A stretch of 64,000 nt of DNA, taken from NCBI RefSeq assembly GCF_020532555.1, contig NZ_JAJBBR010000008.1:310001-374000 (forward strand). The letters are read 5' to 3'. Positions 37,862 through 46,825 of the stretch are shown here, piece after piece. This DNA is from Microvirga lenta (GTDB lineage Bacteria; Pseudomonadota; Alphaproteobacteria; Rhizobiales; Beijerinckiaceae). The position numbers were made by a program, and so were the translations under genes. Numbering within the stretch: position 1 is the first letter of the stretch; each line of letters starts with the position of its first letter. The notes below the pieces were generated by a model that worked only from the letters and a program-made list of their open reading frames with translations, had not been told where the DNA came from and ran no database searches.

Positions 37862-38308
37862 TCAGGAAGATGATTGCGCGACAAGCTGGGCATTCGTTCT
37901 TTCCAGCCTCTGCGCCAGCTCGCGCATCACGGCCAGGGACATCTGCGGGAACTGCGCCAGCAACTCGAGAAAAACCCGCTTGTCGATTCGCAGGGCCGTC
38001 GTGGGTTCGGCCGCCATGATGGTGGCCGAACGGGGCGAGTCCGACAGGATGCCCATTTCGCCCACGAGGGCGTTGTCCCCCAGCTCCGCCACGGTGATCT
38101 CGCCGCCCGGCGTGTTGAGCAGCACATGGGCGCGGCCGTCGAGGATCACATAGGCCGCGTCGGAAGCATCGCCTTGCGAGAAGAACCGTTGGCCGTCCGA
38201 GAACTGCACCCGTTCGCTCGTGAAGGCGAGGAGCTTCAAACGGGCAGGATCGATGTCCCGGAACATCGGCACCTGTCGCAGGGATTGCACCTCGGCCTCA
38301 AGGGTCAT
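37862..38308 (-). CDS. Cyclic nucleotide-binding domain protein
   Basis: A 148-aa protein made of one cNMP-binding (CAP_ED) domain: LKLLAFTSERVQFSDGQRFF, the phosphate-binding-cassette-like LVGEMGILSDSPRSATIMA near residue 86, and a C-terminal helix. There is no helix-turn-helix, so it is not a transcription factor. Its start overlaps the stop of the ABC-exporter-like gene by 4 bp (ATGA), so the two are translationally coupled and probably act together. R93 and E84 in the cassette are retained, so ligand binding is plausible. Confidence 0.85.
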   Translation of the reverse strand: MTLEAEVQSLRQVPMFRDIDPARLKLLAFTSERVQFSDGQRFFSQGDASDAAYVILDGRAHVLLNTPGGEITVAELGDNALVGEMGILSDSPRSATIMAAEPTTALRIDKRVFLELLAQFPQMSLAVMRELAQRLERTNAQLVAQSSS

Positions 38309-41022
38309 GCCACCTCTCCTTCCATTGTCTGAGCCGCCGCCGGGGGCTCGTCCGCCCCGGGAGCCCGGCTGCCGGTTTTCTCTGCTGTAATCTGTCCGTC
38401 GCGGAACCGCATCTGAATATCGAACGAACCCGCCTGCCGGTCGTTGGGCAGCACCATGAACAGGCTCCGCTGCTCCGTGAGCTCCATCAGCAATTCGGTC
38501 ATCTGCTGGCTGCGCGCCTCGTCGAAGGGCGCCAGCGCTCCGTCGACGATGAGGATGTCGGGCCGCTTCACGAGGCAGCGCGCGAGGCTGACGCTCGCCC
38601 TCTCCTGCGGCGTGAGGAGACGGCCGGCGGTTCCGACCTGCTGGTCGAGGCCGATGCGCTGGATCTCCTCCAGCAATCCGAGTTCCTTGACCACGGTGGA
38701 AATCGCCTCCGACACCCGCACGCGGGCATTGGCGACCCGGTAGCTGATGCGCCCGAACAGGAGGTTGTCGCGCAAGGGGGCGGCCGAGCAGACCCTTTCG
38801 GGATCGTAGAACTCCACCCCCGCGCTTCCGTCCTTCTCCAGGGTTTCCCGCACCAGGGCCCGTGCCCGCACGAGCTTGCCCCTGAGCTTGTCGTCGAGCA
38901 GGCCGAGGCGGTGCCGGGCCTCTACATAGGCGAGCGGCAGGGAGAGGAGCCGGACCTGGTCGTCCCGGTCCATGTCGTCGTCGAGATGCGGGTGGCGGCG
39001 CAGGATGGCCTCGAATTCCGGCAGCTCCTCCGCCCCCACGAAGGAGAACTGCTCGAACAGGGAATGGCCGGGCGGCAGTCCCTCGAAGATCTCGGTCATG
39101 GTCTCGGCGATCTGCAGGCCCATGCGGACGAGATCGCGGGTCAGCTCCGCCTTGTCGATGGCGCTGCGGAACTCGTTGTTCTCCGCGAGATTCCGCCCCT
39201 TGAGCTCGCTCGTTGTCGGCACGCCGAACAGCAGGTTCTCGGCCACCGTCGCCTGGTCGTTGTAGCGGTCGGCGTCGAAGGGCTCGACCAGACCTTCCAT
39301 GCCGCTCGCCTGGAAGGTCTCGTGCAGGCGCCTGCGGGCCTCCACGAACCGTCCGGCGAGGTCAGGATCCTTTTCGGGGTCGAGCCGGCCGGCGAGGCCG
39401 AAGAGATACATCTCGTTGCCCATCCCGATGCGGCTGAGCAGATCCACGAGCAGGCGGTCGAACTCGTCCGCGTTCCCCACCCCGAACTGGCTGTAGTCGA
39501 TCCATTGGTCGGAGATGCTCTCGACCGGGTTCCCCGTGCGGATCGCCTCGGCCACCCGGCGCTCCGCCTCGCGCCTGTCCTCCTCGCGCTGGCCCAGGGG
39601 CTTGAAGCGCAGGCCGTAGACCACGTTGTCCCGGATGGTGCCGGGGAACAGGATCGGATCGATGCCCGCATAGGCAATCCGCCGGCCGGCGACCGAGGGC
39701 GGCAGCCGCATCAGGTCCCTGTCGCCGATGCGGATATGGCCGCCAAAGCCCGGGATCCGGCGCGCCAGGATCCGTGCGGTGATACTCGCGGCGGGGCTGC
39801 CCGCGGAGATCAGGGCCAACCGGGCGGGAAGCTCGATCGCGAAGGAGGCATTGTCGAGGATCGCGCCGCCGTGGGAATCGCTGAGCTGCAGCTCCTCGGC
39901 CACCAGGGGGCCGACCAGAGGCTCGTCCTGCGCCGCCTCCTCCCGCGCCTCGACGAGCGGCGCGAGACGCTCCTCCGCGAAATGCTGCGTGACCTGATCG
40001 TACTTCACCTGCACGTCCAGGCGCTGCTGGTCCCAGTCGATCAGCTCCTTCAGGGGCGGCGGCAGCTCGCGATAGGCGCTGATGACGGCCACGAGCTGGC
40101 CGATGTCGAGGGTGCCGCGCAGGGCGAAATAGCCGCCGATGGCGTAGAAGAAGAACGGCGTCAGCTGCGACAGGAAATTGTTGAGGAATTTGACCAGGAA
40201 TTTCCGGTTGTAGATCTTCACCCGGATATCGAAGAGGGTGAACAGCCGGTTGCCGATCTCGGCCCGCTCCCAGCTGTGGGCGTTGTGCACGTGCACCACC
40301 TCGATCCCGTCGAGGACCTCGCCGACGCGCCCGGCCAGCTCGCGGGAGGCCAGCTGGCGCTCGCGGCCCAGGCGGAGCAGCTCGCGCCGCAGGCGCGGAA
40401 TGATCACGATCTGGATCATCACGACGCCCAGCGCCAGCAGCCCGAGCCAGACGTTCTGCACCATGATGAAGAACAGCGCGGTGAGCGCCTGCATGGTGAG
40501 GAAGACCGGCGTGATGAAGGCATCGCCGATGAAGCCGCCGATGGGCTCCACCTCGTCCTTGATGATCGTGGCGGTCTCGGAGGACTTCACCGTGCGCAGG
40601 GCTTCCGGCGTGAAGCGCAGCACCATGGAGAAGAGGTCGAACCGCAGGCGCCGCAGCATCCGCTCGCCCAGCACGCCCTTGGAGACGTTGATCCAGTACT
40701 TGAACGCGCCGTTGATGATGACGAACAGCAGGAAAAGGGACGAGAGCCCGAAAAGAAGGCCGACGCGGGAGAGCTGGAACCCCTCGAAGATCTGCACGGA
40801 TGCGCCGCCGAGCCACTCGGGCAGCTCGAAGCCGAGGCTGAGGAACGGCGCCGTCACATTGCCGTCGCGGAAGGCCTCGCCCTGAATCGCCTCGTTCACG
40901 ATCTGGCGAGGCAGATCGAGGGACATGAAGTAGAAGGGCTGCGAAGCGAGGACGACTCCGCAAACGATCAGTTGATCGCGCTTCGAGTGCTTCCAAATGT
41001 AACGGAAGAGGCTCTTATCCAT
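38305..41022 (-). CDS. ABC-exporter-like membrane protein with degenerate ATPase motifs
   Basis: A 905-aa protein. Residues 1-340 look like a type-1 exporter transmembrane domain with about six helices (for example VGLLFGLSSLFLLFVIING, GVVMIQIVIIP). The ATPase part (about 375-880) is abnormal: at the Walker A position it reads ALISAGSPAASITA (403-416) with no GK[ST]; the signature region is LLTPQERASVSLAR (802-815), not LSGGQ; and Walker B is ILIVDGALAPFD (823-834), with glycine where the catalytic glutamate belongs. Between these lies an insertion of ~350 residues that repeats features of an ABC domain (TVAENLLFG at 592-600, DNLLFGR at 752-758), suggesting partial internal duplication. Probably a non-hydrolysing or structural ABC-like protein; coupled to a cNMP-binding protein. 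Confidence 0.75.
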   Translation of the reverse strand: MDKSLFRYIWKHSKRDQLIVCGVVLASQPFYFMSLDLPRQIVNEAIQGEAFRDGNVTAPFLSLGFELPEWLGGASVQIFEGFQLSRVGLLFGLSSLFLLFVIINGAFKYWINVSKGVLGERMLRRLRFDLFSMVLRFTPEALRTVKSSETATIIKDEVEPIGGFIGDAFITPVFLTMQALTALFFIMVQNVWLGLLALGVVMIQIVIIPRLRRELLRLGRERQLASRELAGRVGEVLDGIEVVHVHNAHSWERAEIGNRLFTLFDIRVKIYNRKFLVKFLNNFLSQLTPFFFYAIGGYFALRGTLDIGQLVAVISAYRELPPPLKELIDWDQQRLDVQVKYDQVTQHFAEERLAPLVEAREEAAQDEPLVGPLVAEELQLSDSHGGAILDNASFAIELPARLALISAGSPAASITARILARRIPGFGGHIRIGDRDLMRLPPSVAGRRIAYAGIDPILFPGTIRDNVVYGLRFKPLGQREEDRREAERRVAEAIRTGNPVESISDQWIDYSQFGVGNADEFDRLLVDLLSRIGMGNEMYLFGLAGRLDPEKDPDLAGRFVEARRRLHETFQASGMEGLVEPFDADRYNDQATVAENLLFGVPTTSELKGRNLAENNEFRSAIDKAELTRDLVRMGLQIAETMTEIFEGLPPGHSLFEQFSFVGAEELPEFEAILRRHPHLDDDMDRDDQVRLLSLPLAYVEARHRLGLLDDKLRGKLVRARALVRETLEKDGSAGVEFYDPERVCSAAPLRDNLLFGRISYRVANARVRVSEAISTVVKELGLLEEIQRIGLDQQVGTAGRLLTPQERASVSLARCLVKRPDILIVDGALAPFDEARSQQMTELLMELTEQRSLFMVLPNDRQAGSFDIQMRFRDGQITAEKTGSRAPGADEPPAAAQTMEGEVA

Positions 41023-41185
41023 TAGGTGGACGTTACCATCTCCAGAGCATGGGGCGATACCTCTACCCGTTCTAAAGTTGCGCCATAGCTTCTTTGCGCG
41101 AGGCCTATTGCAACGGTAGAGAGTAGTGTCCTAACGTCAACTGAAACCCTTTCCACCAAGGGGCGCCTGCCCGGCGGACTTGGTC

Positions 41186-42448
41186 ATGGATGTGAAGATG
41201 GCATCTCACCATACGAAGGCTCCGTCAGGGCGCAGCTCAGGCACGCGTGTCCTCATCTACAGCCACGATACCTTTGGCCTGGGTCACCTGCGCAGGTCCA
41301 GGGCGATCGCGAACGCCCTTGTGGAGAAAGAGCCGGAGACCTCCGTCGTCATCATTTCCGGCTCGCCCGTGATCGGCAATTTCGAGTTCGGCAGCGGCGT
41401 CGACTATATCCGCATTCCGGGCGTGACGAAGCTTCCCGACGGCGACTACCGCTGCCTCAACCTCAACATGAGCCTCGACGAGGCCGTGCGCCTGCGCCAG
41501 TCGCTCATTCTCCAGGCGGCGAAGTCGTTCCAGCCGGACGTGTTCATCGTCGACAAGGAGCCCACGGGCTTCCGCGGCGAGGTCGTGCCGGCCCTCGACT
41601 ATCTTCAGGAAGCCGGCTGCCGCCTCGTGCTCGGCATCCGCGACGTGATGGACGAGCCCGCCCTGCTGGTTCCCGAATGGGAGCGCAAGGACGCCAAGGA
41701 CGCCCTGATCCGCTATTACGACGAGATCTGGGTCTACGGCCTCAAGGACGTCTACCAGCCGCTGGCGGCCCTCGGCCTGCCCCCGGAGGTGGAGAAGCGC
41801 ATCACCTATACCGGATACCTGCGCCGGGAGGTGCCGCCGACGCCCTCGCTGAACCGCTATCCCAAGATCACGAAGCAGCCCTTCATCCTGGTCACCACCG
41901 GCGGCGGCGGCGACGGGGACGACCTCATCGACTGGGTCATCTCCGCCTACGAGGCCGACCCGGCCATCGAGATGCCGGCCCTCGTCGTGTTCGGCCCCTT
42001 CATCGACCGGGACAAGCGCCGCTTCTTCGTGGAGCGCATCGCCCGGCAGCCGAAGCTCGACGTGCTCTCCTTCGACAACAAGATCGAGCACCTGATGCAG
42101 AAGGCCGAGGCCGTGGTGGCCATGGGCGGCTACAACACCTTCTGCGAGGTCCTGTCCTTCGACAAGCGCACGCTCATCGTTCCGCGCACCCGCCCCCGGC
42201 TGGAACAGTATATCCGCGCCGTCGAGGCCGAGCGCCTCGGCCTCGTGCGGATGCTGAGCGACTACGAGGAGCCGCGCACGCCGGAGCGCATGGCGGAGGC
42301 CCTGCGAGGTCTCTCGTCGCAGCCGCGCCCCTCCGAGGTGGTGATCCCCGGTCTGCTCGACGGGCTTGACCGGGTGCAGGAGCGGCTTAAGGCTCTGGCC
42401 GAGACCGCCACCACCTTTGCGGCCCCGTACCATCAGGCGGCCGAGTAA
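41186..42448 (+). CDS. Glycosyltransferase, GT28/MurG-like family
   Basis: A 420-aa enzyme of the GT-B fold. The N-terminal domain begins TRVLIYSHDTFGLGHLRRSRA, the glycine-rich loop of MurG/GT28-like proteins; the C-terminal donor-binding domain has LVTTGGGGDGDDL, LMQKAEAVVAMGGYNTFCE and PRTRPRLEQYIRAV, the nucleotide-sugar site. It is the first of four glycosyltransferase genes on this strand and is divergent from the ABC-exporter-like gene. ATGs at 41186 and 41198 are both possible starts. The sugar donor and acceptor are unknown. Confidence 0.83.
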   Translation: MDVKMASHHTKAPSGRSSGTRVLIYSHDTFGLGHLRRSRAIANALVEKEPETSVVIISGSPVIGNFEFGSGVDYIRIPGVTKLPDGDYRCLNLNMSLDEAVRLRQSLILQAAKSFQPDVFIVDKEPTGFRGEVVPALDYLQEAGCRLVLGIRDVMDEPALLVPEWERKDAKDALIRYYDEIWVYGLKDVYQPLAALGLPPEVEKRITYTGYLRREVPPTPSLNRYPKITKQPFILVTTGGGGDGDDLIDWVISAYEADPAIEMPALVVFGPFIDRDKRRFFVERIARQPKLDVLSFDNKIEHLMQKAEAVVAMGGYNTFCEVLSFDKRTLIVPRTRPRLEQYIRAVEAERLGLVRMLSDYEEPRTPERMAEALRGLSSQPRPSEVVIPGLLDGLDRVQERLKALAETATTFAAPYHQAAE

Positions 42449-42456
42449 GAGCCAGG

Positions 42457-43731
42457 ATGCTTCCATCCCCTGCAGCCCGACGGATCGCCGTCGTCGTCAA
42501 AGGTTACCCGCGCCTTTCCGAGACCTTCATCGCCCAGGAGATCCTCGCCCTCGAAGGGCGTGGGCTACCGCTCGAGATCTGGTCGCTGCGGCACCCGACC
42601 GAGAGGGCCGTGCATCCCATGAACCGGCAGATCAAGGCGCCGGTGACCTATCTGCCCGAATATCTCTACGAGGAGCCCGTGCGGGTGCTGCGCGGCGCCC
42701 TCTGGAGCCTGCGCCGGAAGGCGTTCGGCTCCCTGATGAAGACCTTCTGGCGCGACCTGAAACGCGACTTCACCGCCAACCGGGTCCGTCGCCTCGGCCA
42801 GGCCTTCGTCATGGCCCGCGAACTCCCGGCCGATGTGGGCCACCTGCATGTCCACTACCTCCACACCCCGGCTTCCGTGGTGCGCTACGCGGCCCTCCTG
42901 ACCGGCCGCTCCTGGACCTTCTCGGCCCATGCCAAGGACATCTGGACCACGCCGGACTGGGAGAAGCGCGAAAAGCTCTCCGAAGCCCTGTGGGGCGTGA
43001 CCTGCACGGCGCAGGGCGCCGAGCACCTGCAATCCCTGAGCCCCCTGACGGGCCATGTCTCCCTGGTCTATCACGGGCTCGACCTGTCCCGTTTCCCCGC
43101 GCCGCCGGAGGCGCGGCCCATGCGGGACGGCTCCGACCCGGCCGATCCGGTGCGGATCGTCTCCGTGGGACGGGCGGTCTCGAAGAAGGGGTTCGACGAC
43201 CTGATCCAGGCGCTGGCCGCCCTGCCGCAGGATCTCAACTGGCGCTTCGCCCATGTGGGCGGCGGTGAGCTCCTGAACAGCCTGAAGGCGAAGGCGCAGC
43301 AGAACGGCATCGCCGACAAGGTGGCGTTCCTCGGCTCGAAGGCCCAGCCCGACGTAATCGCGCTCCTGCAGCAGGCGGACCTGTTCGTCCTGCCGTCCAA
43401 GAAGGCGGCGTCGGGCGACCGGGACGGGCTGCCCAACGTGATCATGGAGGCCGCGAGCCAGAAGCTCGCGATCCTGGCGACCGACTTCGCCGGGATTCCC
43501 GAATTCATCCGCGACGGCACGGACGGGCAGCTCGTACCGCCGGGCGACTGGGAGGCGCTGTCGAACGCCGTCAACCTGCTGGCCCGAGAGCCCGAACGCC
43601 GACAGGCCCTCGGCGCCTCGGCCTATGAGCGCCTGCGCCGGGACTTCTCCATGGACGGCGGCATCGACGACCTGGAGGGCCGCTTCCGCGCCCTGACCGA
43701 AGCGGGTCCGCGAAATCCGGTGGCCGCGTGA
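42457..43731 (+). CDS. Glycosyltransferase family 4 protein
   Basis: A 424-aa GT-B glycosyltransferase. The N-terminal domain starts RRIAVVVKGYPRLSETFIAQE, the 'P-R-x-S-E-T-F' motif common in exopolysaccharide GT4 enzymes; the C-terminal GT1 domain shows PVRIVSVGRAVSKKGFDDLI, ADLFVLPSKK and GLPNVIMEAASQ, the E-x7-E retaining motif region. It lies 8 bp after the GT28-like gene and its stop overlaps the next start (GTGA), so the genes form one transcript. It probably adds one sugar to a cell-surface polysaccharide repeat. Confidence 0.87.
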   Translation: MLPSPAARRIAVVVKGYPRLSETFIAQEILALEGRGLPLEIWSLRHPTERAVHPMNRQIKAPVTYLPEYLYEEPVRVLRGALWSLRRKAFGSLMKTFWRDLKRDFTANRVRRLGQAFVMARELPADVGHLHVHYLHTPASVVRYAALLTGRSWTFSAHAKDIWTTPDWEKREKLSEALWGVTCTAQGAEHLQSLSPLTGHVSLVYHGLDLSRFPAPPEARPMRDGSDPADPVRIVSVGRAVSKKGFDDLIQALAALPQDLNWRFAHVGGGELLNSLKAKAQQNGIADKVAFLGSKAQPDVIALLQQADLFVLPSKKAASGDRDGLPNVIMEAASQKLAILATDFAGIPEFIRDGTDGQLVPPGDWEALSNAVNLLAREPERRQALGASAYERLRRDFSMDGGIDDLEGRFRALTEAGPRNPVAA

Positions 43732-44861
43732 ACAGCACGAAGTCCGTTGCGTTCTATGCTCCCCTGAAAAGTCCGGACCATCCCTCCCCGTCCGGCGACC
43801 GCACCATGGCGCGGCTCCTGATGAAGGCCCTCGGACGTGCCGGCTTCGCGCCGAGCCTCGCCAGCCACCTGCGCAGCCTCGACAAGGGGGGCGAACCGGC
43901 CCTGCAGGAGAAGATCCGCAAGGAGGCTCTGGCCGAGGCGGACCGCCTGGTGCGGCGCTACCGCGCCCTGCCCGCTGCGGAGCGCCCCTGTCTCTGGTTC
44001 ACCTACCACGTCTACTACAAGGCCCCGGACTGGATCGGACCGCGCGTCGCCGATGCCCTGAGCATCCCCTATGCCGTGGCCGAGGGATCGCGCGCGGCCA
44101 AGCGCGCCGGAGGTCCGTGGGCGCTCGGCCACGCGGGCGCGGAAGCGGCCCTGGACCGGGCCGACGCGGTCTTCGTCATGACCGCCCTTGACCGCGAGGC
44201 CCTGGCAGCCGCAAAGCCCGCCCATCAGGCCCTCGTCGATCTGCCGCCCTTCATCGATGCCGGGGAATGGCCCGACACGCCTCCCGCCCCGCAGGCGCCG
44301 GATGCGGCGCCCCGCCTGCTCACGGTCGCCATGATGCGCGACGGCGACAAGCTGGCCTCGTACCGGCTCCTCGCCGCCTCTCTCGATGAGCTGCGGCACC
44401 GGCCCTGGACCCTCGACATCGCCGGCGACGGCGAGGCGCGGGACGAGATCCGGCGCCTCTTCGCTCCTTTTGGGGAGCGGATACGCTTCCACGGGGAAGT
44501 CGGGAGCAAGGCCGCCCTGAAGGCGCTCTACGAGAGCGCCGATCTCTTCGTCTGGCCCGCCGTCAACGAGGCCTACGGCATGGTCCTGCTGGAAGCCCAG
44601 CTCTTCGGCTGTCCGGTGGTGGCGGGCGCCTTCGGGGGCGTCGCCAGCGTGGTGAGGCACAACGAGACGGGTCTTCTGACGCCGCCCGGGGATGCCGCGG
44701 CCTTCGCGCAGGCCGTCGCGATGCTTCTCGAGAGCCCGGACAGGCGGGAACCGTTCGCCGCCGCTGCCCAGCGTTTCGTGACCGCCGAAAGAGATCTCGA
44801 CCACGCCGCCGCGCGGTTGCAGACTGCGCTTTCCTCTCTCAACGCGGTGATCGGAGCATAG
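43728..44861 (+). CDS. Glycosyltransferase family 4 protein
   Basis: A 377-aa GT4-like enzyme with GTG start overlapping the previous stop by 4 bp. KSVAFYAPLKSPDHPSPSGD is a typical N-terminal loop, and the C-terminal donor domain has RLLTVAMMRDGDKLASYRLL, ADLFVWPAVNEAYGMVLLEA and FGGVASVVRHNETG. Together these place it with retaining hexosyl or related transferases. It lies 4 bp before the glycosyltransferase-deacetylase fusion gene, so translation is coupled along the cluster. Confidence 0.86.
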   Translation: MNSTKSVAFYAPLKSPDHPSPSGDRTMARLLMKALGRAGFAPSLASHLRSLDKGGEPALQEKIRKEALAEADRLVRRYRALPAAERPCLWFTYHVYYKAPDWIGPRVADALSIPYAVAEGSRAAKRAGGPWALGHAGAEAALDRADAVFVMTALDREALAAAKPAHQALVDLPPFIDAGEWPDTPPAPQAPDAAPRLLTVAMMRDGDKLASYRLLAASLDELRHRPWTLDIAGDGEARDEIRRLFAPFGERIRFHGEVGSKAALKALYESADLFVWPAVNEAYGMVLLEAQLFGCPVVAGAFGGVASVVRHNETGLLTPPGDAAAFAQAVAMLLESPDRREPFAAAAQRFVTAERDLDHAAARLQTALSSLNAVIGA

Positions 44862-44865
44862 GGTC

Positions 44866-46791
44866 TTGCGCGTCCTGATCGTCGTCACGCATCTCCTGGG
44901 CGCCGGGCACCTGACCCGGGCGGCGGCGCTGGCCCGCGCCTTCGCCCGCGCCGGACACGCGACGACCCTGGTCTCGGGCGGAACGCCGGTTCCCCTGGCC
45001 GATTTCGAGGACGTGTCCCTCGTCCAGCTCCCGCCCGTGCGCACGACCGGCACGGACTTCAAGGCGCTCCTCGACGAGGCCGGTGCGCCCATCGACGCGA
45101 CCCGGCTCGACCGGCGCCGGGAACTCCTGCTCGCAACCCTGCAGGAGGCCCGCCCGGACGTGGTCGTCACCGAGCTCTTTCCGTTCGGACGCCGGGTCCT
45201 CGCGGACGAGTTCATGGCGCTGCTGGAGGCGGCGCGATCCCTGCAGCCGCGCCCGCTCGTCCTGTCCTCGATCCGCGACATCCTCGTGGCCCCGTCGAAG
45301 CCCGAGCGCGTTGCCGAGGCCCATGGACGCATCGCCGCGTTCTACGACGCCGTCCTGGTGCACGGCGATCCCCGGATCGTTCCGCTCACGGCCTCCTGGC
45401 CGGTGGACCCGGAGCTGGCGCCCCTCCTGCACTATACCGGCTATGTGGATGAGGGCTCCGCGCCGGCCCGGAACCTCGCCCGGAACGGCATCGTCGTGTC
45501 GGGCGGGTCGAGCGCGGCGAGCCTGCCGCTCTACCGTGCCGCCGTCGAGGCCTCGCGCATGGTTGCCGACCGGCCCTGGCGCATCCTGATCGGGCGTGGC
45601 GTGGCGGAGGCCGATTTCCGGTCGCTTCAGGCCATGGCCCCGCCCCATGCGACGGTCGAACGGGCGCGGCGCGACTTCCGGGACCTGCTGGCGCAGGCGG
45701 AGGTGTCCGTCAGCCAGGCAGGCTACAACACCGTCGTCGATCTGCTGCAGGCCGGGGTGACGCCGGTTCTCGTGCCGTTCGAGGCCGGGCACGAGACGGA
45801 GCAGCGCCTGCGCGCCGAGCGGCTGAAGAGCCTCGGCTTCGCCGAGATCGTGCCGGAGGCCGGACTGTCGGCTCCCCTCCTGGCCGATGCGGTCCGGCAG
45901 GCCCTTGCCGGTCCCTCCTCCCCGCCGCCCACCCTGTCCCTGGACGGCGCGCGCGAGAGCGTCACCATCGCCGAGACCCTTTCCGTCGCAAGGCCGGCCC
46001 TCAACCGGTCCATCGACTGGTCGCCCATCGGCCAGGCCCTGAGCCGCGCCCGCGATGCGGGCCGCGGGATCGGCTTCTGGTGGCGGGACGACGATGCGGT
46101 GGCGCACACGCCCGAGCTCGACCGTCTCCTCGGCCTGGCCCGCCGCTACGAGGCGGGCATCGGCCTGGCGGCGATCCCCGCCCTCGTCGAAGCCTCGCTC
46201 GCGCACCGCCTGCGGGACGAGGACGGGGCGCTCGCCCTCGTCCATGGCTGGAGCCATGCCAATCATGCGCCGCCCGGCCAGAAGAAAGCCGAGTTCGGCG
46301 ATCACCGCCCCACCGCGACCCTTGCGGCGGAGGCCGGGGATGCGCTCCGGATGGCGCGGGCGGCCCTGGGCCAGAAGGTCCTGCCGGTCTTCGTGCCGCC
46401 CTGGAACCGGATCGCGCCGGGGCTCGTGCCGCACCTGCCGGGGCTGGGCTACCGGGCCCTTTCCACGTTCAGGGACCGGGACCGTCATCAACCTGTCAGG
46501 GACCTCGTCCAGATCAACACCCATATCGACCCCATCGACTGGCACGGCTCGCGCAGCCTCGTCGAGCCTGCGGCGCTGGTCGCAAGCGTGGCCGCGGCCA
46601 TCGACCGGCGGGTCGATGGAACGGCGGATGCGGACGAACCCATCGGATTCTTGACCCATCACAAGGTCCACGACGAATCCATATGGTTCTTCTGCGAGGG
46701 TCTGGCGGCCTATCTCGCCGACCGGGAAGTCCGCTTCTTGCGGATAAACCGGTTATTCCGTAACGAAAGCAGGATCGCGGTGGAGCAATGA
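44866..46791 (+). CDS. Glycosyltransferase fused to a polysaccharide-deacetylase-like domain
   Basis: A 641-aa two-domain protein. Residues 1-365 are a MurG/GT28-like GT-B enzyme (VLIVVTHLLGAGHLTRAAAL, IVVSGGSSAASLPLY, SQAGYNTVVDLLQAG). Residues ~385-630 resemble a NodB/polysaccharide-deacetylase barrel: GIGFWWRDDDAVAHTP carries the metal- and base-type aspartates, ALVHGWSHANHAP gives the H-x-x-x-H pair, VFVPPWNRIAP the substrate groove and FLTHHKVHD the last histidine. The start is a TTG with AGGG upstream, 4 bp from the previous gene. The fusion could transfer a sugar and then remove an acyl group from the same polymer. Confidence 0.82.
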   Translation: MRVLIVVTHLLGAGHLTRAAALARAFARAGHATTLVSGGTPVPLADFEDVSLVQLPPVRTTGTDFKALLDEAGAPIDATRLDRRRELLLATLQEARPDVVVTELFPFGRRVLADEFMALLEAARSLQPRPLVLSSIRDILVAPSKPERVAEAHGRIAAFYDAVLVHGDPRIVPLTASWPVDPELAPLLHYTGYVDEGSAPARNLARNGIVVSGGSSAASLPLYRAAVEASRMVADRPWRILIGRGVAEADFRSLQAMAPPHATVERARRDFRDLLAQAEVSVSQAGYNTVVDLLQAGVTPVLVPFEAGHETEQRLRAERLKSLGFAEIVPEAGLSAPLLADAVRQALAGPSSPPPTLSLDGARESVTIAETLSVARPALNRSIDWSPIGQALSRARDAGRGIGFWWRDDDAVAHTPELDRLLGLARRYEAGIGLAAIPALVEASLAHRLRDEDGALALVHGWSHANHAPPGQKKAEFGDHRPTATLAAEAGDALRMARAALGQKVLPVFVPPWNRIAPGLVPHLPGLGYRALSTFRDRDRHQPVRDLVQINTHIDPIDWHGSRSLVEPAALVASVAAAIDRRVDGTADADEPIGFLTHHKVHDESIWFFCEGLAAYLADREVRFLRINRLFRNESRIAVEQ

Positions 46792-46825
46792 AGCGTTATC
46801 GTCGAAACCGCGTCTGGAGGAGTCC

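Noticed and set aside
38911-41025. 704-aa open frame antisense to the ABC-like gene
   Set aside because: The minus-strand gene has a proper membrane domain, a 4-bp overlap with its partner and ABC features; the plus-strand frame shows none.
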